Source of the DNA: Quillaja saponaria
Taxonomy: Eukaryota > Streptophyta > Magnoliopsida > Fabales > Quillajaceae
DNA: 64,000 nucleotides
Direction: 5' to 3'
Assembly (NCBI GenBank): GCA_029379385.1
Contig: CM055612.1
Span: forward strand, 11,718,001 to 11,782,000
The notes beneath the pieces are model-generated. The model did not search any database. It saw nothing but the letters and a program-made list of their open reading frames with translations, and was not told the origin of the DNA. Positions 50,633-63,000 of this stretch are shown in pieces. Position 1 is the first letter of the stretch, and each line of letters starts with the position of its first letter. The translations under genes and the position numbers were made by a program.

Positions 50633-51348
50633 AGATTGCATTGATTTGTTATGTGTGCATGCAATTATCCTTCTCCCTTTCCTAAACTTGTGTAACAAGA
50701 TGGTCTTATCACATGACCAAGGTTTGAAATGTCACTTAACAAGTATATATAAAGATGATGATTATTAACCGTCGTATACATATTCATTACGAAAGCACTC
50801 AGGTCATGAAAGGCAGTGAAAAAATGACATAACGTACATAATTATTGACTGTGAGTACTGCTTCTAGTAGGTACAATTTGTTTAATAGTATGAAGAAAAT
50901 GATACACAACTCATGTGTAAAAAGGAAAAACTAAAGAGGGCCACATTGTCAAAGAGCAAGTATTATTCCATGAGAACAAACAGGGCAATGTAAATGATTC
51001 ACAATTTTGCAAAAACAAATCCTGGGTTTGATTAAAAGAAGTGCCATTGATCACTGCAGAAAGAAGTCGAAGTCCACCAAGTGTTGAAAGAATTATAAGA
51101 TTTGGTATATTCAAAAAATAATATGTAGACAAGCTACTCAGCTAGTATATTACAAAAACATTACTATTAGTCAGATATTACAAAAGGGTTATTAAGCACT
51201 TACATTGATTTATATTTTTGTGGGAAGGAAATAACACTAATTGTTCAATTAACGTAACTATACAAACAAAAAAACCAAGTGGAAGATCTACCGTTAGATC
51301 TTTTAAGCTCGTAGTCTGTCACATGTCCTTTTAATACATCCCTTCCAC
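50633..51348. other. Spacer between the two convergent genes
   Basis: Peroxidase 3' flank, then the 3' side of the minus-strand Sororin-like locus. No further gene. No clear AATAAA signal was found for the peroxidase. Confidence 0.4.
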
Positions 51349-52520
51349 TTACTCCAACTCTTCATCAGAAGCAACCTCCTCCTCTGGAAGTTCGAATGCA
51401 TCAACCTCAGCAAAGCACGCTCTCTGCTTTTCAATAAAATCCTGTGGAAAGGCATGCTGGGATGGCATATGGCACTGCTTCTGGAAACTCATCAAAGGTG
51501 AAGTTAGCAGGTTTAGATGGATACCCCTCAATGCCCAAACCTAATTCCTTAGTCCCATAAACATTCTAAATGCAAGAATGCACACAAGTCTGATGCACTT
51601 AATAGGATCTTTCAATTTGCAAAGATACAGAACAGTTTATGGCATAACTTCAATGGAAAAAACAAAATATGCCTTTAGCAAATTCAGCATTTATTGAAAG
51701 AATTCAGATGATGCATTTTCTGTCAATTGTTTCAAGCTTTTAGAAGGATTACTCAAAAGCTCTTATTTTACAAGTGCGATCTTTGTGTTACTATGAAATC
51801 TGATTCTTTTATAATGTTGCAACTGTCAAATTAGTATACATACTCTTCATGAAGCAGGGTTCATTTCCTATATACTTAAAAGAACATTAAAAAATTGAAT
51901 TCAAGAAACAAAAAAGATAACTCAAAAATCAAATGACAGCAACAATAGTTTAATGTTCATAAATAAATACTCAGCCTAAATCAAACAATCAAGATATCAT
52001 CACATAGAAAACTTCAGTTCCAGATATGTATAGATAGTCATCAATTTAGTCTACATCAAATTAATCATTCTGGACAAATCCTAATTACAATGTTTTCTTC
52101 AAGGACACTTTCAGGAAAAATCAAGCAGAGCCACTGACGCATCAACCAGATTGATAGACTAACATTAAGTAAAGTTTGGCATAACATCAGAGCTTCAGAA
52201 GAAACTTGAGAATACATAGCAAACATAAAATATACCTTTCTGCAAGGAGCTGTAAGTGCCTTTCTCCGACTAATGCCTTCAGTTTCAATACTTTTGTCCC
52301 TGTTTTGCTAAAAAGGAGCATATAAAACATAATTAATAAAATAGTAGACTATATGGTGAATATATTTTAAAACAAAACCAGCAAACTTCGCTCAGAAGGT
52401 AAATCCCGGAAGGTTTAATGTCTACCCATCTAGAATATTTATGGACAAAGAATTATAAAAAAAAAAAAGTACAATTAAGAATAATAAGACAATTCCACTG
52501 CTAAACCACGAGAGATTGTA

Positions 52521-52622
52521 CTAAGCTTCTATTTCTTTTCATTGAAGTATTGCATGTAGTTACATCAAACAACTAAGCTTCTTTTCTTTTCATTCAAGTA
52601 TTGCATGTCGTTACATCAAACA
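52521..52622. repeat. Two-copy 50-bp tandem repeat in an intron of the Sororin-like locus
   Basis: CTAAGCTTCTATTTCTTTTC at 52521 and CTAAGCTTCTTTTCTTTTC at 52573, each running on to GTTACATCAAACA. Confidence 0.75.
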
Positions 52623-52945
52623 GTGCAATAGCATTTCAAGCCTTGAACACCAGTTGGTCAACCAGTAAGCATGCTGCAGTATAAAGGCAAAATGTTGCAA
52701 ATCAGTTTTTCAGAGTGAGATAATTAACTGCTGTCAAAATCGACAAAATATTGGAATTTAGAATTTTTGTAAATGTCCAAAATTTTCCACCAAGAATTTT
52801 TATTTCCATTTTCCAGTATCCCAAGCTTCAAATTACAGATTCCATCATTCTCTTTAGTCTTTACCATTGTTGAGGAAAAATTGTAATGTGATGAATGCTG
52901 CGGAAATTCAACATGTGACTACATCAGGAAAGGTTAAGAGTTTAC

Positions 52946-55900
52946 CCGCTATTTAAGATCTTAACAGAAAGCATACTGATAAAAGGATCTGCTATTGCCT
53001 TCCCTTTACTCTTCCTTTTGTCAAGAGTAAGACTCCTAGTGTAAACTGAAGGAGGCTAAAAAACCTCAAGATCGCGAGTATCCGAGATTAAAAAAATATA
53101 TATATATATTTACTAACATAATAAATAAGGAAACAGGAAACTCTCACAGAGTAACACAAATAAACACTTTAGGATCTAGTCTGGCCAACTTTTTAGTTCT
53201 GATTGTAATTTTATAACAAAACCCATTTGATTTGCATTCCAAGACAACTAAGAAAAACCTGTTGAATCACCAAAGAGAGCTCCAATATTTCAGCACATTA
53301 CAACTAATTAATGCACAACAGAAAAAGTCAATTCAAAGAATGTGACAACAATATCACCTGAATAAAACTATTGTTTGCAATGACAGATCAATATAATGGT
53401 GAAGAAACATAAATTTCTAGAGAACTGCAACCAATACAATATTACACAGACTACTCATTAGACTCGACATCTCGAAAACCCTAAACTAATAGAAAGAGCC
53501 TTCAGCTCCAAACAAGCATAAAGAACAGCCCAATCCGAAAAATATCAATTATCTGAACTGATATAACTTGAGGAAGATTTAGCCAACCAAGGAAGAGTGA
53601 AATCTAGATGCAGTTTAAGAGAGCTACAGTTTGAAGTTTGTCTCGAGTGTAAACTGAATGAGGCTCAATAGACCCACCATCATGAGTATCTGAATTTAAA
53701 AAGAAAAGATTTGACGAACTCATAAACAAAGAAACTATGAAATTATCAAACAATAACCATTAAAGGATCAAGCCTTGAATAACTGTCTCCATTTGATTTA
53801 ATTTTTATCACAAAACCCATTTGAAAATCTTGAGACAACTTAGACCAGCAGAATGCTATTGAAATTCAAGCACCAAACATAACTCTAATTACATTTTAGC
53901 ACCAGTACAACTTGATATATGCACAAACAGAAAGGTGAATGAAAGTAATGTTATATCCATGATACCCTTCATATTAAACTCAATTTGTAATAACAGATCA
54001 ATTCAATTGTGAAAACAACACTAGTTCCATAAAATCCCAATTAGATAATTACTACACAAACTATGGTCATTAGAATATGACATCCAAAACCCTAGCCTCG
54101 TAGAGACCCTTTACAGCACTAACAAAGCATAAAGAACAACCCAATCAGAAATAAACAACAAAAAAGAAAATCAATTGGTGTAAGTACCGTGGATAGAGGA
54201 AGATTTCACCGGTTCAGAAGGCGCAGAGCTGGCAGGAAGTTGAACAGCGGGGTTTTGGACACAAGTCTAACTTTCAATATTTTTGACTCATATGATAAGT
54301 TTTTTATTTTTAATAATCAAAATACAATAATTTTAAAAATTAAATTTTGAAAATTCGGTTTCTAGCTCCACATCACTACCTTACGAGCCCATCACCCCAT
54401 GCCACGGGCCCACTTCTGCAAATAATTGAAATCAGATTTTGAAAATCTAGGTTTAAGCTATATATTTAAATTTAAAAATTATCTACATTTTAAAATTTTA
54501 AAATTTAACATATCAAACACTATAAATTTAAAATTATTGTACATTTTAAATTTTAAAAATATTATTTATTATAAATTTAAAAACTATCATAAACTCTAAA
54601 TATAAAAAATATCATACACTCTAAAAATAAAATTATCATATACTATAAATTTAAAAATTATTAAATTTTTAAAATTTTAAATTTATCATACATTTTAAAT
54701 TTTAAATATATCATACACTAAAAATTTTTAAAATATCATACACTTTAATTTTTTTTTTAAATCATGAATTTTAAAATTTTGAAATATTAAAATTTATATT
54801 ATTTTTTTATTATAGTGCATGATATATTTAAATTTAAAGTGTATAATAAATTTCAAAATTTTAAATGTATGATAATTTTAAATTATAGTGCATGATATTT
54901 TTAAAATTTAAAATATATAATAATTTTTAAATTTATAATGTATGATATTTTTTATTTATTATAGTGTATGATAGATTTAAATTTTAAAATATTTGATAAA
55001 TTTTAAATTTAAAGTGTATAATAATTTTTAAATTTATAGTGTATAATAATTTGTAATTTTAGAGTGTATGATATTTTTTATATTTAGAGTTTATGATAAT
55101 TTTTAAATTTATAGTGTTTGATATTTTTGATATTTAGAGTTTATGATAGTTTTTAAATTTATAGTGTATGATATTTTAAAATTTTAAAATATATAATAAT
55201 TTTTAAATTTATAGTGTATAATATTTTTTTTATTACAGTGTATGATATGTTAAAATTTTAAAATTTATGATATTTTTTTAATTTAAAAGTATAGATAATT
55301 TTTAAATTTATATATTATTTTTTTATTTAAAATATATGGCCTGAAACAGGATTTTCAAAACCAGTTTCAATATTTTACAGAAGTGGGCTCATGGGTGTGT
55401 GGTGATTGGCCCGTAAGATGGTAATATAGAGCTAAAACCGGATTTTGAAAATCCAATTTCTAAAATTACTCTATTTTGACATTAAAATAAAAAAACCTAC
55501 CATATCTTTCAAAAACATTAGAAGTTGGACCTTTATGTCCAAAATTCCGTTGAACAGCTCTACGATTTGAAGTCTTTTGACCGGTGTAAACTGAACCAGA
55601 CTCGGGCTCACAGTCACGACTATCTGAACCCTAAAAAGGAAAGAAAAAAAAATGCTGAGAAACATAAATAAATTGGTAAGTATGAAATTGTCAATGACTA
55701 GAGCCAACCCCCATTATAGGTTTAAGCTTGAAATAAATTAAATGTTTGAATTTATTTCTATCACAAAACCCATTTGATTTGCATTCAGAAACAACACAAA
55801 TACAATGAAATCCCAACCCATTATATTTCTACACAAACAATTATCATTGAAATTCAATATTTCCGAAACCCCCTTCAGCTCCACTAAATCAAAACCAAAC

Positions 55901-55990
55901 GAGAAAAAAGATAAATTAAGTAAAAGTACCAGAAACAGAAGAAGGTTTTTTCTACAGGCGAGAAGGAGTGAAATTGAGAGGTAGTTGAAC
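52946..55990 (-). repeat. Three tandem copies of the exon 1 end - intron 1 - exon 2 block
   Basis: Copy C: exon 1 end near 55990, exon 2 start at 55623. Copy B: exon 1 end at about 54290-54190, exon 2 start at about 53690. Copy A: exon 1 end at about 53640-53570, exon 2 start at 53081. In each, exon 2 opens with a version of GATACTCNTGAT then CAGTTTACAC, and the intron shares the block around AAAACCCATTTGA and GCATAAAGAACA. At each copy border exon 2 is fused to the next copy's exon 1. Copies B and C are separated by the foldback element 54294-55500. Confidence 0.7.
54294..55500. mobile_element. Foldback element with about 190-bp inverted ends and AT-rich inverted repeat core
   Basis: The left end (54294-54480) and the right end (55310-55500) are inverted copies; the best part pairs CTTACGAGCCCATCACC and GGGCCCACTTCTG on the left with the complement of the matching right-hand stretch. 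Between them the two halves are made of short units such as TATAGTGTATGATATTTTT in opposite orientation around a centre near 54780. CATAT flanks it on both sides (54289-54293 and 55501-55505), a likely 5-bp target duplication. There is no coding sequence. The class is undetermined (foldback or Mutator-like non-autonomous). Confidence 0.75.
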
Positions 55991-56459
55991 AGAGCTAGGG
56001 TTTGAAGCATTTTCGATATTCCGGAAATCCTTGGAGGATCCAGCGTTACCATCAAACTTGTATTTGGCAGCAAGTGTTTTGAAGGAGGAGGAAAGATTAG
56101 ATTTAGGAGGCTTAACCACAGAAGGTATTTATGAAGATGACTGTGAAGAGGTCCTTGTATTGGTGTTGGTACAATCTGAAAGAGGGTTCCTCTTCCTCAG
56201 TACTCTCTTCTCAGATTCCATTATTGCTTCCTTGTCCCATTGCAATGGCTACTATGAGCTTGTTACAGACTCTGTATATACGAGTGTGGAGAATAGAAGA
56301 AGGTACTGCAAAGTTCAGATTGGCGGGAAAATGGTCACGGTATTTTCAGAGAGGTCTGGGTCGTTCTTGATGATTCAGATTTCAGAGCTTCACGAATCAG
56401 GACCTCGCGTTCTTGAATCTTCAGCCACTACAGTTGTTACGGATTTGATAGTCTAAAAT

Positions 56460-59040
56460 TGTACGTTCAATTCAATTTATTCTAAATAAATTTTTATATT
56501 TATAATTTTTGAATTTAATTTATTGTAGATTATATTTTTATAATATTTTTTAATTTAAATTCATATTAAAATTAATATGATTCGTCAAAAATTTAATTCA
56601 ATAAAATTAAAAATACATATAAATCTTTTATTTTTACATCTTTTCATATCCATATTTCAAAAATTACAATCCCCCTTTCTTCTTCTTACCCCATTTCTCA
56701 TCTCATCTCTTTCCTTATTTTTTTCCTCTCTCATTCTCCTCATTTCTCTTCACTCTTTATAATATATTAAACTTGTATATTGTTGTAAGAAATTTTTTTT
56801 AATGCAAGGATAACTTTGTAAAAATAATATAATAAAATAAATTTTATTAGTTATAATAATATTTTACATATTATAATTCATTTAAATTTTATTGATTTAT
56901 TTCAAACATTAAAAATAATTTAGACTGAATTGAATTAAACTTAATTATTATTCTGAACTTACCTTACAAGATAGAGTTGGGGCCAATTGGGCTAGTTCGG
57001 TCACTTCAGATTATGACCCAAAACATATGCAACGTGAGTAGGTGAACATTTTCGGGCCCAACTGTCACAATGCCACAGATGGACACCATCTCCTAAGTTG
57101 TGACCTAGTTTAGTTTAACTTGGTTATAAATTATGATTTGGGATGTTAATTTATTTTTAATTTTTTTGGTATTATTTAGATGATCTTAAAAATTATGGTT
57201 GTAAATCATAATTTAAGATTTTATATTTATATATATAAATTCCAAAAAATAATATCTATAAGTAATATAATTAAATTATTGAAATAATGAAATTTAAAAA
57301 AAAAATTACTTTAATTAATAAAAGAAAAATACAATTAAAGAATTTTTGTCCATTCGATCAATTAGAATGTTGCATTCAAATTATTTAAAAAATTATAATT
57401 AGAATCTATTTATTATTAAAAATAATTATTGAGGGTATATTTGTAAAAAAAAAAAAAATGAAAGGCGGGCACCAACGCTGCGTGTCATTACTTCTTTTTT
57501 TTTTTTTTAAGAAGAAACCCGTTAGTTTTTCGTTTCAAATGGCAGACCAATGGAATCCAAATACGGTCGTCCAAGTTAAATGCAATTAAAAAAGAAAAAT
57601 TTATAAATTAAGATAAAATATTCACTCTAATAAAAAATTTGAATGCTAGAATTATCCGATATTCATGATTGCACGAATTATTTTATAAGGTTTATTATTG
57701 ACAATGTTATAAACTTATATTTATTATTTTATTTCAAAACGTATTATATAATATTAATTTTTATTTTTTTAAAGAAACATTCTATTACACACATTTTTTA
57801 TTTTTATTTTTAATATGCATATATCTTTTTTATGTAAGAAACAAAAAAAATTTAATGTAGCATAAATACTATTACTAACTTGATTTAAACATAGATTTGT
57901 TCTAATTTTTTTTTTTTTACAATTGATCAGGCATAATAAGCAATCAAAAAATCATTCAAAAAAATAGCTATTATTACTATTTTTTGATATTTTCTTTATT
58001 GAAGTTAAGTTATTTTTATTTATAATCGGAGACAGTCTAAATTAGGTTTATTCATGAATGTGTCAGGTATGTTTTTGTTTGTAGAGAAAAGATAATAGAA
58101 ATTAAATTGAAAAAATAGAAACTTATATTTATATAATAAACTTATAAGATATATATATGAATTAGTGGATGATGTGATAATATAATATGAATGAGAGATA
58201 ATCAGCACAAGATGTGATAAGATAATGTGGTAAAATATTAGATATGTGTTCTCAAATATTAATTATATTATATATTATAAATGAGAGCAAATAAACATAG
58301 CATAACATATATAGTATAAAACCAATTATATAAAACTGAAATACCAATTCTTTTCTTATCTCTCAACTCATACAATAGGTGAGATTACGCAGAAAGGAGG
58401 ACTCGTGAGTTTTTGTTGAAAAATAAAAAACAGCACTTTAACTTCAAAAGGAGAAATGCACAATAGAGTATGGATCAAATCCAACGGCTTTGGTGGTTTT
58501 GTTCCAACGTGTTTATTTCTCTCGTTAGATTAATTTGCAATTTTCTTCTCTCAGAAAAAAATAATAATAATAAAGGAAAAAAAAATTCATTTTCACTTTT
58601 TTTAATGGCTCATGTGCACCCCTGTAGTTATTCCATAGTTTTGCTCCCTAAGATGAGCGGACGTTGCCAAATCCAATATTGGTTTATAGCATAGTATCTT
58701 TTGCTCCCTAAGTCAAGTGAAAATTACCTCCGCCTCTCTCTTCCCTGTTAGAAGATGAAAAAGAGTGATTGGTGCTGTTTTGAACCTGGAGTCTTGCCCC
58801 TTTAGATGTCATATTCAGATACAAATCAACAGGCTCACAGAAAATATATTTCACATGGCGCACATGGCAACCAATCCAAGAGTTTGAAATCAAAATCAGA
58901 CATCAACAAAACCAGGGATTGAATAAGTTTTTAAACTTTGGGTTTTCCAAGAAAAAAGAGAAAACCAGAGTAAACCAGGGCTACCACCAAATACCAAAAA
59001 GTGAGCTAGTACACATTTCAATCTCACCCACTTCTTTTTC
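56460..59040. other. AT-rich intergenic stretch upstream of the HIG1-like gene
   Basis: No gene seen. Long AT-rich runs, poly-A at about 57450, poly-T at 57494-57509 and 57910-57920. A 14-base phrase, TTTTGCTCCCTAAG, occurs twice (58638 and 58698). About 58960-59050 turns pyrimidine-rich before the TATA box. Confidence 0.5.
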
Positions 59041-59052
59041 TTCTTTCTTCTC

Positions 59053-59062
59053 TATATATAAA
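59053..59062 (+). promoter_or_regulatory. TATA box of the HIG1-like gene
   Basis: TATATATAAA, about 107 bases before the start codon, preceded by a CT-rich tract, as is common in plant core promoters. Confidence 0.65.
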
Positions 59063-59168
59063 CACCAGCATATTCCTTCACTTCCCACTTCACCCTTCTC
59101 ATTAATTTCAATCTCTGCTCTATTACCTCATTAAGAGAATTATAAGAAGAACAAGAAAAAGAAAGAAT

Positions 59169-59424
59169 ATGGAGGCAATTCAGTCCTGGGTTTCTGAACA
59201 AAAGCTCACCAGCATAGGTACTCTCCCTATAATTTAGTCTAAATTACATATATACAATTACATTTATGTATGCATGTGCTAGTTTATTTACTGGTAGAAA
59301 TTAAATAATTGATGTTGCAGGGACACTATGGGCCTCAGCAATTGGAGCATCACTAGCATATTCTCGCACAACATCTCCAATGAAGCCAAGTCTTAGGCTT
59401 ATTCATGCCAGGATGCACGCCCAG
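59169..59424 (+). CDS. HIG1/RCF1-like small membrane protein, exons 1-2 only
   Basis: Exon 1 59169-59217 (MEAIQSWVSEQKLTSI) and exon 2 59321-59424 (GTLWASAIGASLAYSRTTSP, then MKPSLRLIHARMHAQ) join in phase 1 across a GT..AG intron. The first transmembrane helix and the IHAR(M/L)HAQ signature match plant hypoxia-induced domain proteins, which sit in the inner mitochondrial membrane and are linked to respiratory supercomplexes. Exon 2 ends at a GTATCA donor. The last exon, expected to hold the second helix, is not found before the retroelement that starts at 59442 and would lie beyond the window. No stop or shift is seen in the two exons. Whether the transcript can still be spliced across the insertion is unknown. 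Confidence 0.75.
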
Positions 59425-59441
59425 GTATCACAACTCAAGCT

Positions 59442-59963
59442 TGTCTAGTGCATGTCGCACATGGCCGCTTGCCTTGTGATGGGCACATTGTGGGTAGCTA
59501 GGCATATGTCATGACACATTGTGGCATTTTTGTAAATAGGTAGCCAGGGGTAGTCGAGCAACTAGGAAATATGATGTTCCTTCCTGCCAGAGGGACTATG
59601 GCGCAGAAAGCTCTTTAGGGGGGGTGTATACGTGAGAAAATTCAAAGTTGTACACGAGTTTGTCGGATGAGTGTCAAAGGTCTTGGTGTTGCTTGTAACT
59701 CCCCCTACACCAAGTCATTTGCCTATGTCGTAACCATGTCATGATCATTTTGATAGCATTGTAATTTGATCATTTTTCAATTAATGAGAAGTTGAAGCCC
59801 TTTCTTGCAAACTGTGTTGTATTTGCTTTCTTGCTTACATTGTTGCGCACTAGCCTTGCGGGTTAACACCCGAGGGGCATTGGAAAAGCTGACTTGCTAC
59901 CCACGAGGGGTTAGCAAGTGCTAGATAGGCGTCTTTGCATGCTAGCAAAGTCGGCCCGTGACA
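59442..59963 (+). repeat. 5' LTR of the gypsy element
   Basis: Starts TGTCTAGTG and ends CCCGTGACA, directly before the primer site. The start is chosen at 59442 because the sequence changes character there; TGTCATGACA at about 59507 is an alternative start, since its opening mirrors the LTR end. With no second LTR in the window this cannot be settled. Confidence 0.65.
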
Positions 59964-59965
59964 GT

Positions 59966-59977
59966 TGGTATCAGAGC
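59966..59977 (+). other. Primer-binding site of the gypsy element
   Basis: TGGTATCAGAGC, a perfect initiator Met tRNA site two bases past the LTR. Confidence 0.9.
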
Positions 59978-60018
59978 TACGTTTCGAACCGCTGAGGAAG
60001 TAGCAGTTGGTTATTGTC

Positions 60019-63000
60019 ATGATGAAGGGAATGAAGAATCAACAAAAGTTCAATTGGATTGACTCGCAGCTGGGCGAGCTTGCTTGAGTGTCTGACTCCA
60101 TGATAGACATACGGGCGTCATTGAATGAGTTTGACATACCCGGATTGATTGAAAGGGTGACTGCCCTTGAAGGACTTGTCATCCATGTACGAGCACTCGA
60201 GAGGAATAAGAATGTCCAAGGCACAAGTGACAATGCTACTGAGCTCGAGGAGTGAGTTAGTAGTATCGACCAATCCCAAGCACAATTGCAGGGTGCGGTC
60301 CACACCATGCGTGGTGAAATTTTGGAGGACATGGCCATCATGAAAGATGAACTTGGTGAGCTGAATACCAAGGTCAATATCACCATGAGAGCGGTGGGTA
60401 ATGACAACCACAACCCGTATGCTGAGGGTGTGAGGCAACGTCGAATAAAAGTTCCTGAACCTCGGGCTTTTGGAGGAGCACGAGATGCAAAGGAGTTGGA
60501 AAACTTTCTATTTGATATGGAACAGTACTTTCGAGCAGTGAGAATGGATTCGGAAGAAGTAATGGTGACAATAGCTACGATGTACCTTGCTGGAGATACA
60601 AAACTTTGGTGGAGGACAAAGTATGTTGACATACAAGATGGTAGGTGCATAATTAACACCTGGGAAGATTTGAGGCGAGAGCTGAAGGCCCAATTCTTTC
60701 CGGAGAACGTCGAGTACATCGCTCGGCGCAACTTAAGGGAGTTGAAACAGACGAGGACTATCCATGAGTATGTGAAGAAATTTGCGAGGCTGATGTTAGA
60801 CATTCGTGACATGTGGGAGAAAGACAAGATGTTCTATTTCCTTGAAGGCTTAAAGCCATGGGCAAGGGTCGAACTTCAACGACAGCGGGTCCAGGATTAG
60901 GCCACAGCTCAGGCGGCAGCCGAGCACTTGACAGACTACGCTCTTGAAAGCGCTGCTAGTAAAAAACCACAACAATCTTCTAGTAGAGGCAATGGCAGAC
61001 AGTTTGGCAAGCCAAGAAAGAACAAAAGTGGGGGAGGGGATCAGAGGAAACCTTCCTACCCCTCCAATAGTCCACAATCATCACGAGGGTCTGTCTCAAC
61101 CTCCAAACTAAGGATAATCTCTTGTTTCTTGTGTAATGGACCGCATAGAGTTGCGGAATGTCCACAGAAAACTGCACTCAATGCTTTGCAAGTTTCGGTT
61201 TGTAAAGCACCTCAAAGTCATGCTAATGAGGATGAGGACGAGTCTGATGAAGATCAGCCCAGGATGGGGGCATTGCGGTTTATTGGGGCACTCAAGAAGC
61301 ATGCTAAGAGTTCCAAGAAGAGCGGGGATAAAGGTCTCATGTTTGTGAAGGACCATCTTGGTGGGAAGCCGGCTACGAGTGTCATGCTGGACACTGGGGC
61401 TACCCATAACTTAGTTTCTGAAGCAGAGGCCAAGAAGCTAGGCCTAAAGTTGGAGAAAGACTCAGGCCGGATGAAAGCTGTGAATTCTAAATCCTTGCCT
61501 ACTGCGGGGCAAGCCAAGCAAGTGTCTGTAAAACTTGGAACATGGGAAGGCCGTGTCGATTTTGTGGTGGCCAAGATTGACGATTTTGATGTTGTCCTCG
61601 GGATGGAGTTCATGCTTACTCACAAAGCAATTCTAACCCCTGATGCTAGTTCTCTTATAATAATAAGAGACCAGTCAGCCATGGTGCCAGTAGTGATCAA
61701 ACAACTTGGTGAGACCAAGCATCTGTCAGCTCTTCAGTTCAAGAAGGGCTTGAAGCGACATGAACCTACTTTTGTGGCGGTACCCTTGGTTATTGAGGGA
61801 TCAAGGGGATGGAGAGCTAGTGCCGCCAACCATGCAGGGAGTTTTGAAGGAATATGAAGGAGTCATGCCTGACAAACTTCCACAAACCTTGCCGCCAGCG
61901 CAGGGGTATCGATCATGAGATTGAGTTAGTGCCAGGCATCAAGCCACCTGCAAAGGCTCCATACAGGATGGCATCACTTGAGTTGGCTGAGCTCAGAAAA
62001 CAACTAAATGAACTACTAGAGTCAGGGTTCATAAGGCCTTCAAAGGCACCATTTGGAGCACCGATGTTGTTTCAGAAGAAGCAGGATGGGAGCCTACTAA
62101 TGTATGTTGATTATCGGGCACTCAACAAGGTCACAGTGCAGAACATTTATCCTATACTGTTCATTGTTGATCTTTTTGACCAACTGAGTGGTGCCAAGTA
62201 CTTCACAAAGCTGGACTTGAGGTCCGGGTATTACCAAGTTCGAATTGCGAAGAGGGATGAGTCGAAGACAACTTGTGTCACTCGGTATGGTGCATTTGAG
62301 TTCTTAATGATGCCATTTGGGTTGACGAATGCACCAGCCACATTTTGCACTCTCATGAATCAGGTTTTCCGCGAGTACTTAGACAAGTTCGTCGTGGTTT
62401 ACTTGGATGATATTGTGATCTATAGCTCCACTCTAGAAGATCACAAAAAGCACTTGCAGCTAGTTTTCAACAGGCTGAGAAAGAACCAATTGAGCAAGGT
62501 CGTGTCCGAATGGATTTGGACAAGGTGAAGGCCATCCAAGAGTGGAAGACTCCCACTAGCGTGACGGAACTGCGCTCTTTCCTTGGTTTAGCAAATTACT
62601 ATAGGCAATTTGTTGAAGGCTATTCAAGGAAAGTTGCGCCCCTTACAGAGTTATTGAAGAAGGGCACAGTTTGGCATTGGGGTGAGCCATGTCAAACTGC
62701 GTTTGAAGACATGAAGTTGGCTATGATTAATGAACCTGTTTTAGCCTTGCCAGATATCTCGAAGCCTTTTGAAGTTCAGACTGATGCATCTGATTATGCC
62801 CTTGGGGGAGTCTTGCTTCAAGAGAATCATCATGTTGCTTATGAGAGTCATAAGTTATCACAAGCGGAGTGGAGGTATACAGCTCAAGAGAAGGAGATGC
62901 TTGCTGTTATTCATTGCTTACGAGTGTGGAGACATTATTTGTTGGGGTCAAAGTTCATTGTGAAGACTAACAACACGGGAGTTAGTCATTTCTTTACACA

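Larger units (their letters stand above)
51349..56221 (-). pseudogene. Sororin-like gene, apparently inactivated
   Basis: Exons on the minus strand: exon 1 56221-55930 (MESEKRVLRKRNPLSDCTNT, Ser/Lys-rich); exon 2, best preserved copy 53081-52946 (SVYTRSLTLDKRKSKGKAIA); exon 3 52299-52236 (DKSIETEGISRRKALTAPC); exon 4 51480-51349 (QDFIEKQRACFAEVDAFEL then PEEEVASDEELE and stop). Phases match from exon 2 to 3 to 4 across GT..AG introns. The C-terminal FAEVDAFELPEE motif and the basic, Ser-rich N-terminus are what I recall for plant Sororin, which holds cohesin on chromosomes in mitosis and meiosis; I cannot confirm this by alignment. Exon 1 has in-frame stops (56129-56131 and near 55947), exon 2 has one stop and has lost its acceptor AG, so a full protein looks impossible. 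The block exon 1 end-intron 1-exon 2 is present three times. Confidence 0.55.

Noticed and set aside
55499..55500. GT after exon 2 of copy C as a real splice donor
   Set aside because: It is the terminal base pair of the foldback element, so it is present only by insertion.
56031..56456. 141-residue open frame on the plus strand
   Set aside because: It is the antisense of exon 1 of the Sororin-like locus, whose minus-strand reading has a matching splice layout and a recognisable N-terminus.
60039..60827. 262-residue open frame on the minus strand
   Set aside because: Antisense of the gypsy gag; Ser-rich composition typical of a shadow frame.
61254..61613. 119-residue open frame on the minus strand
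   Set aside because: Antisense of the gypsy protease region.
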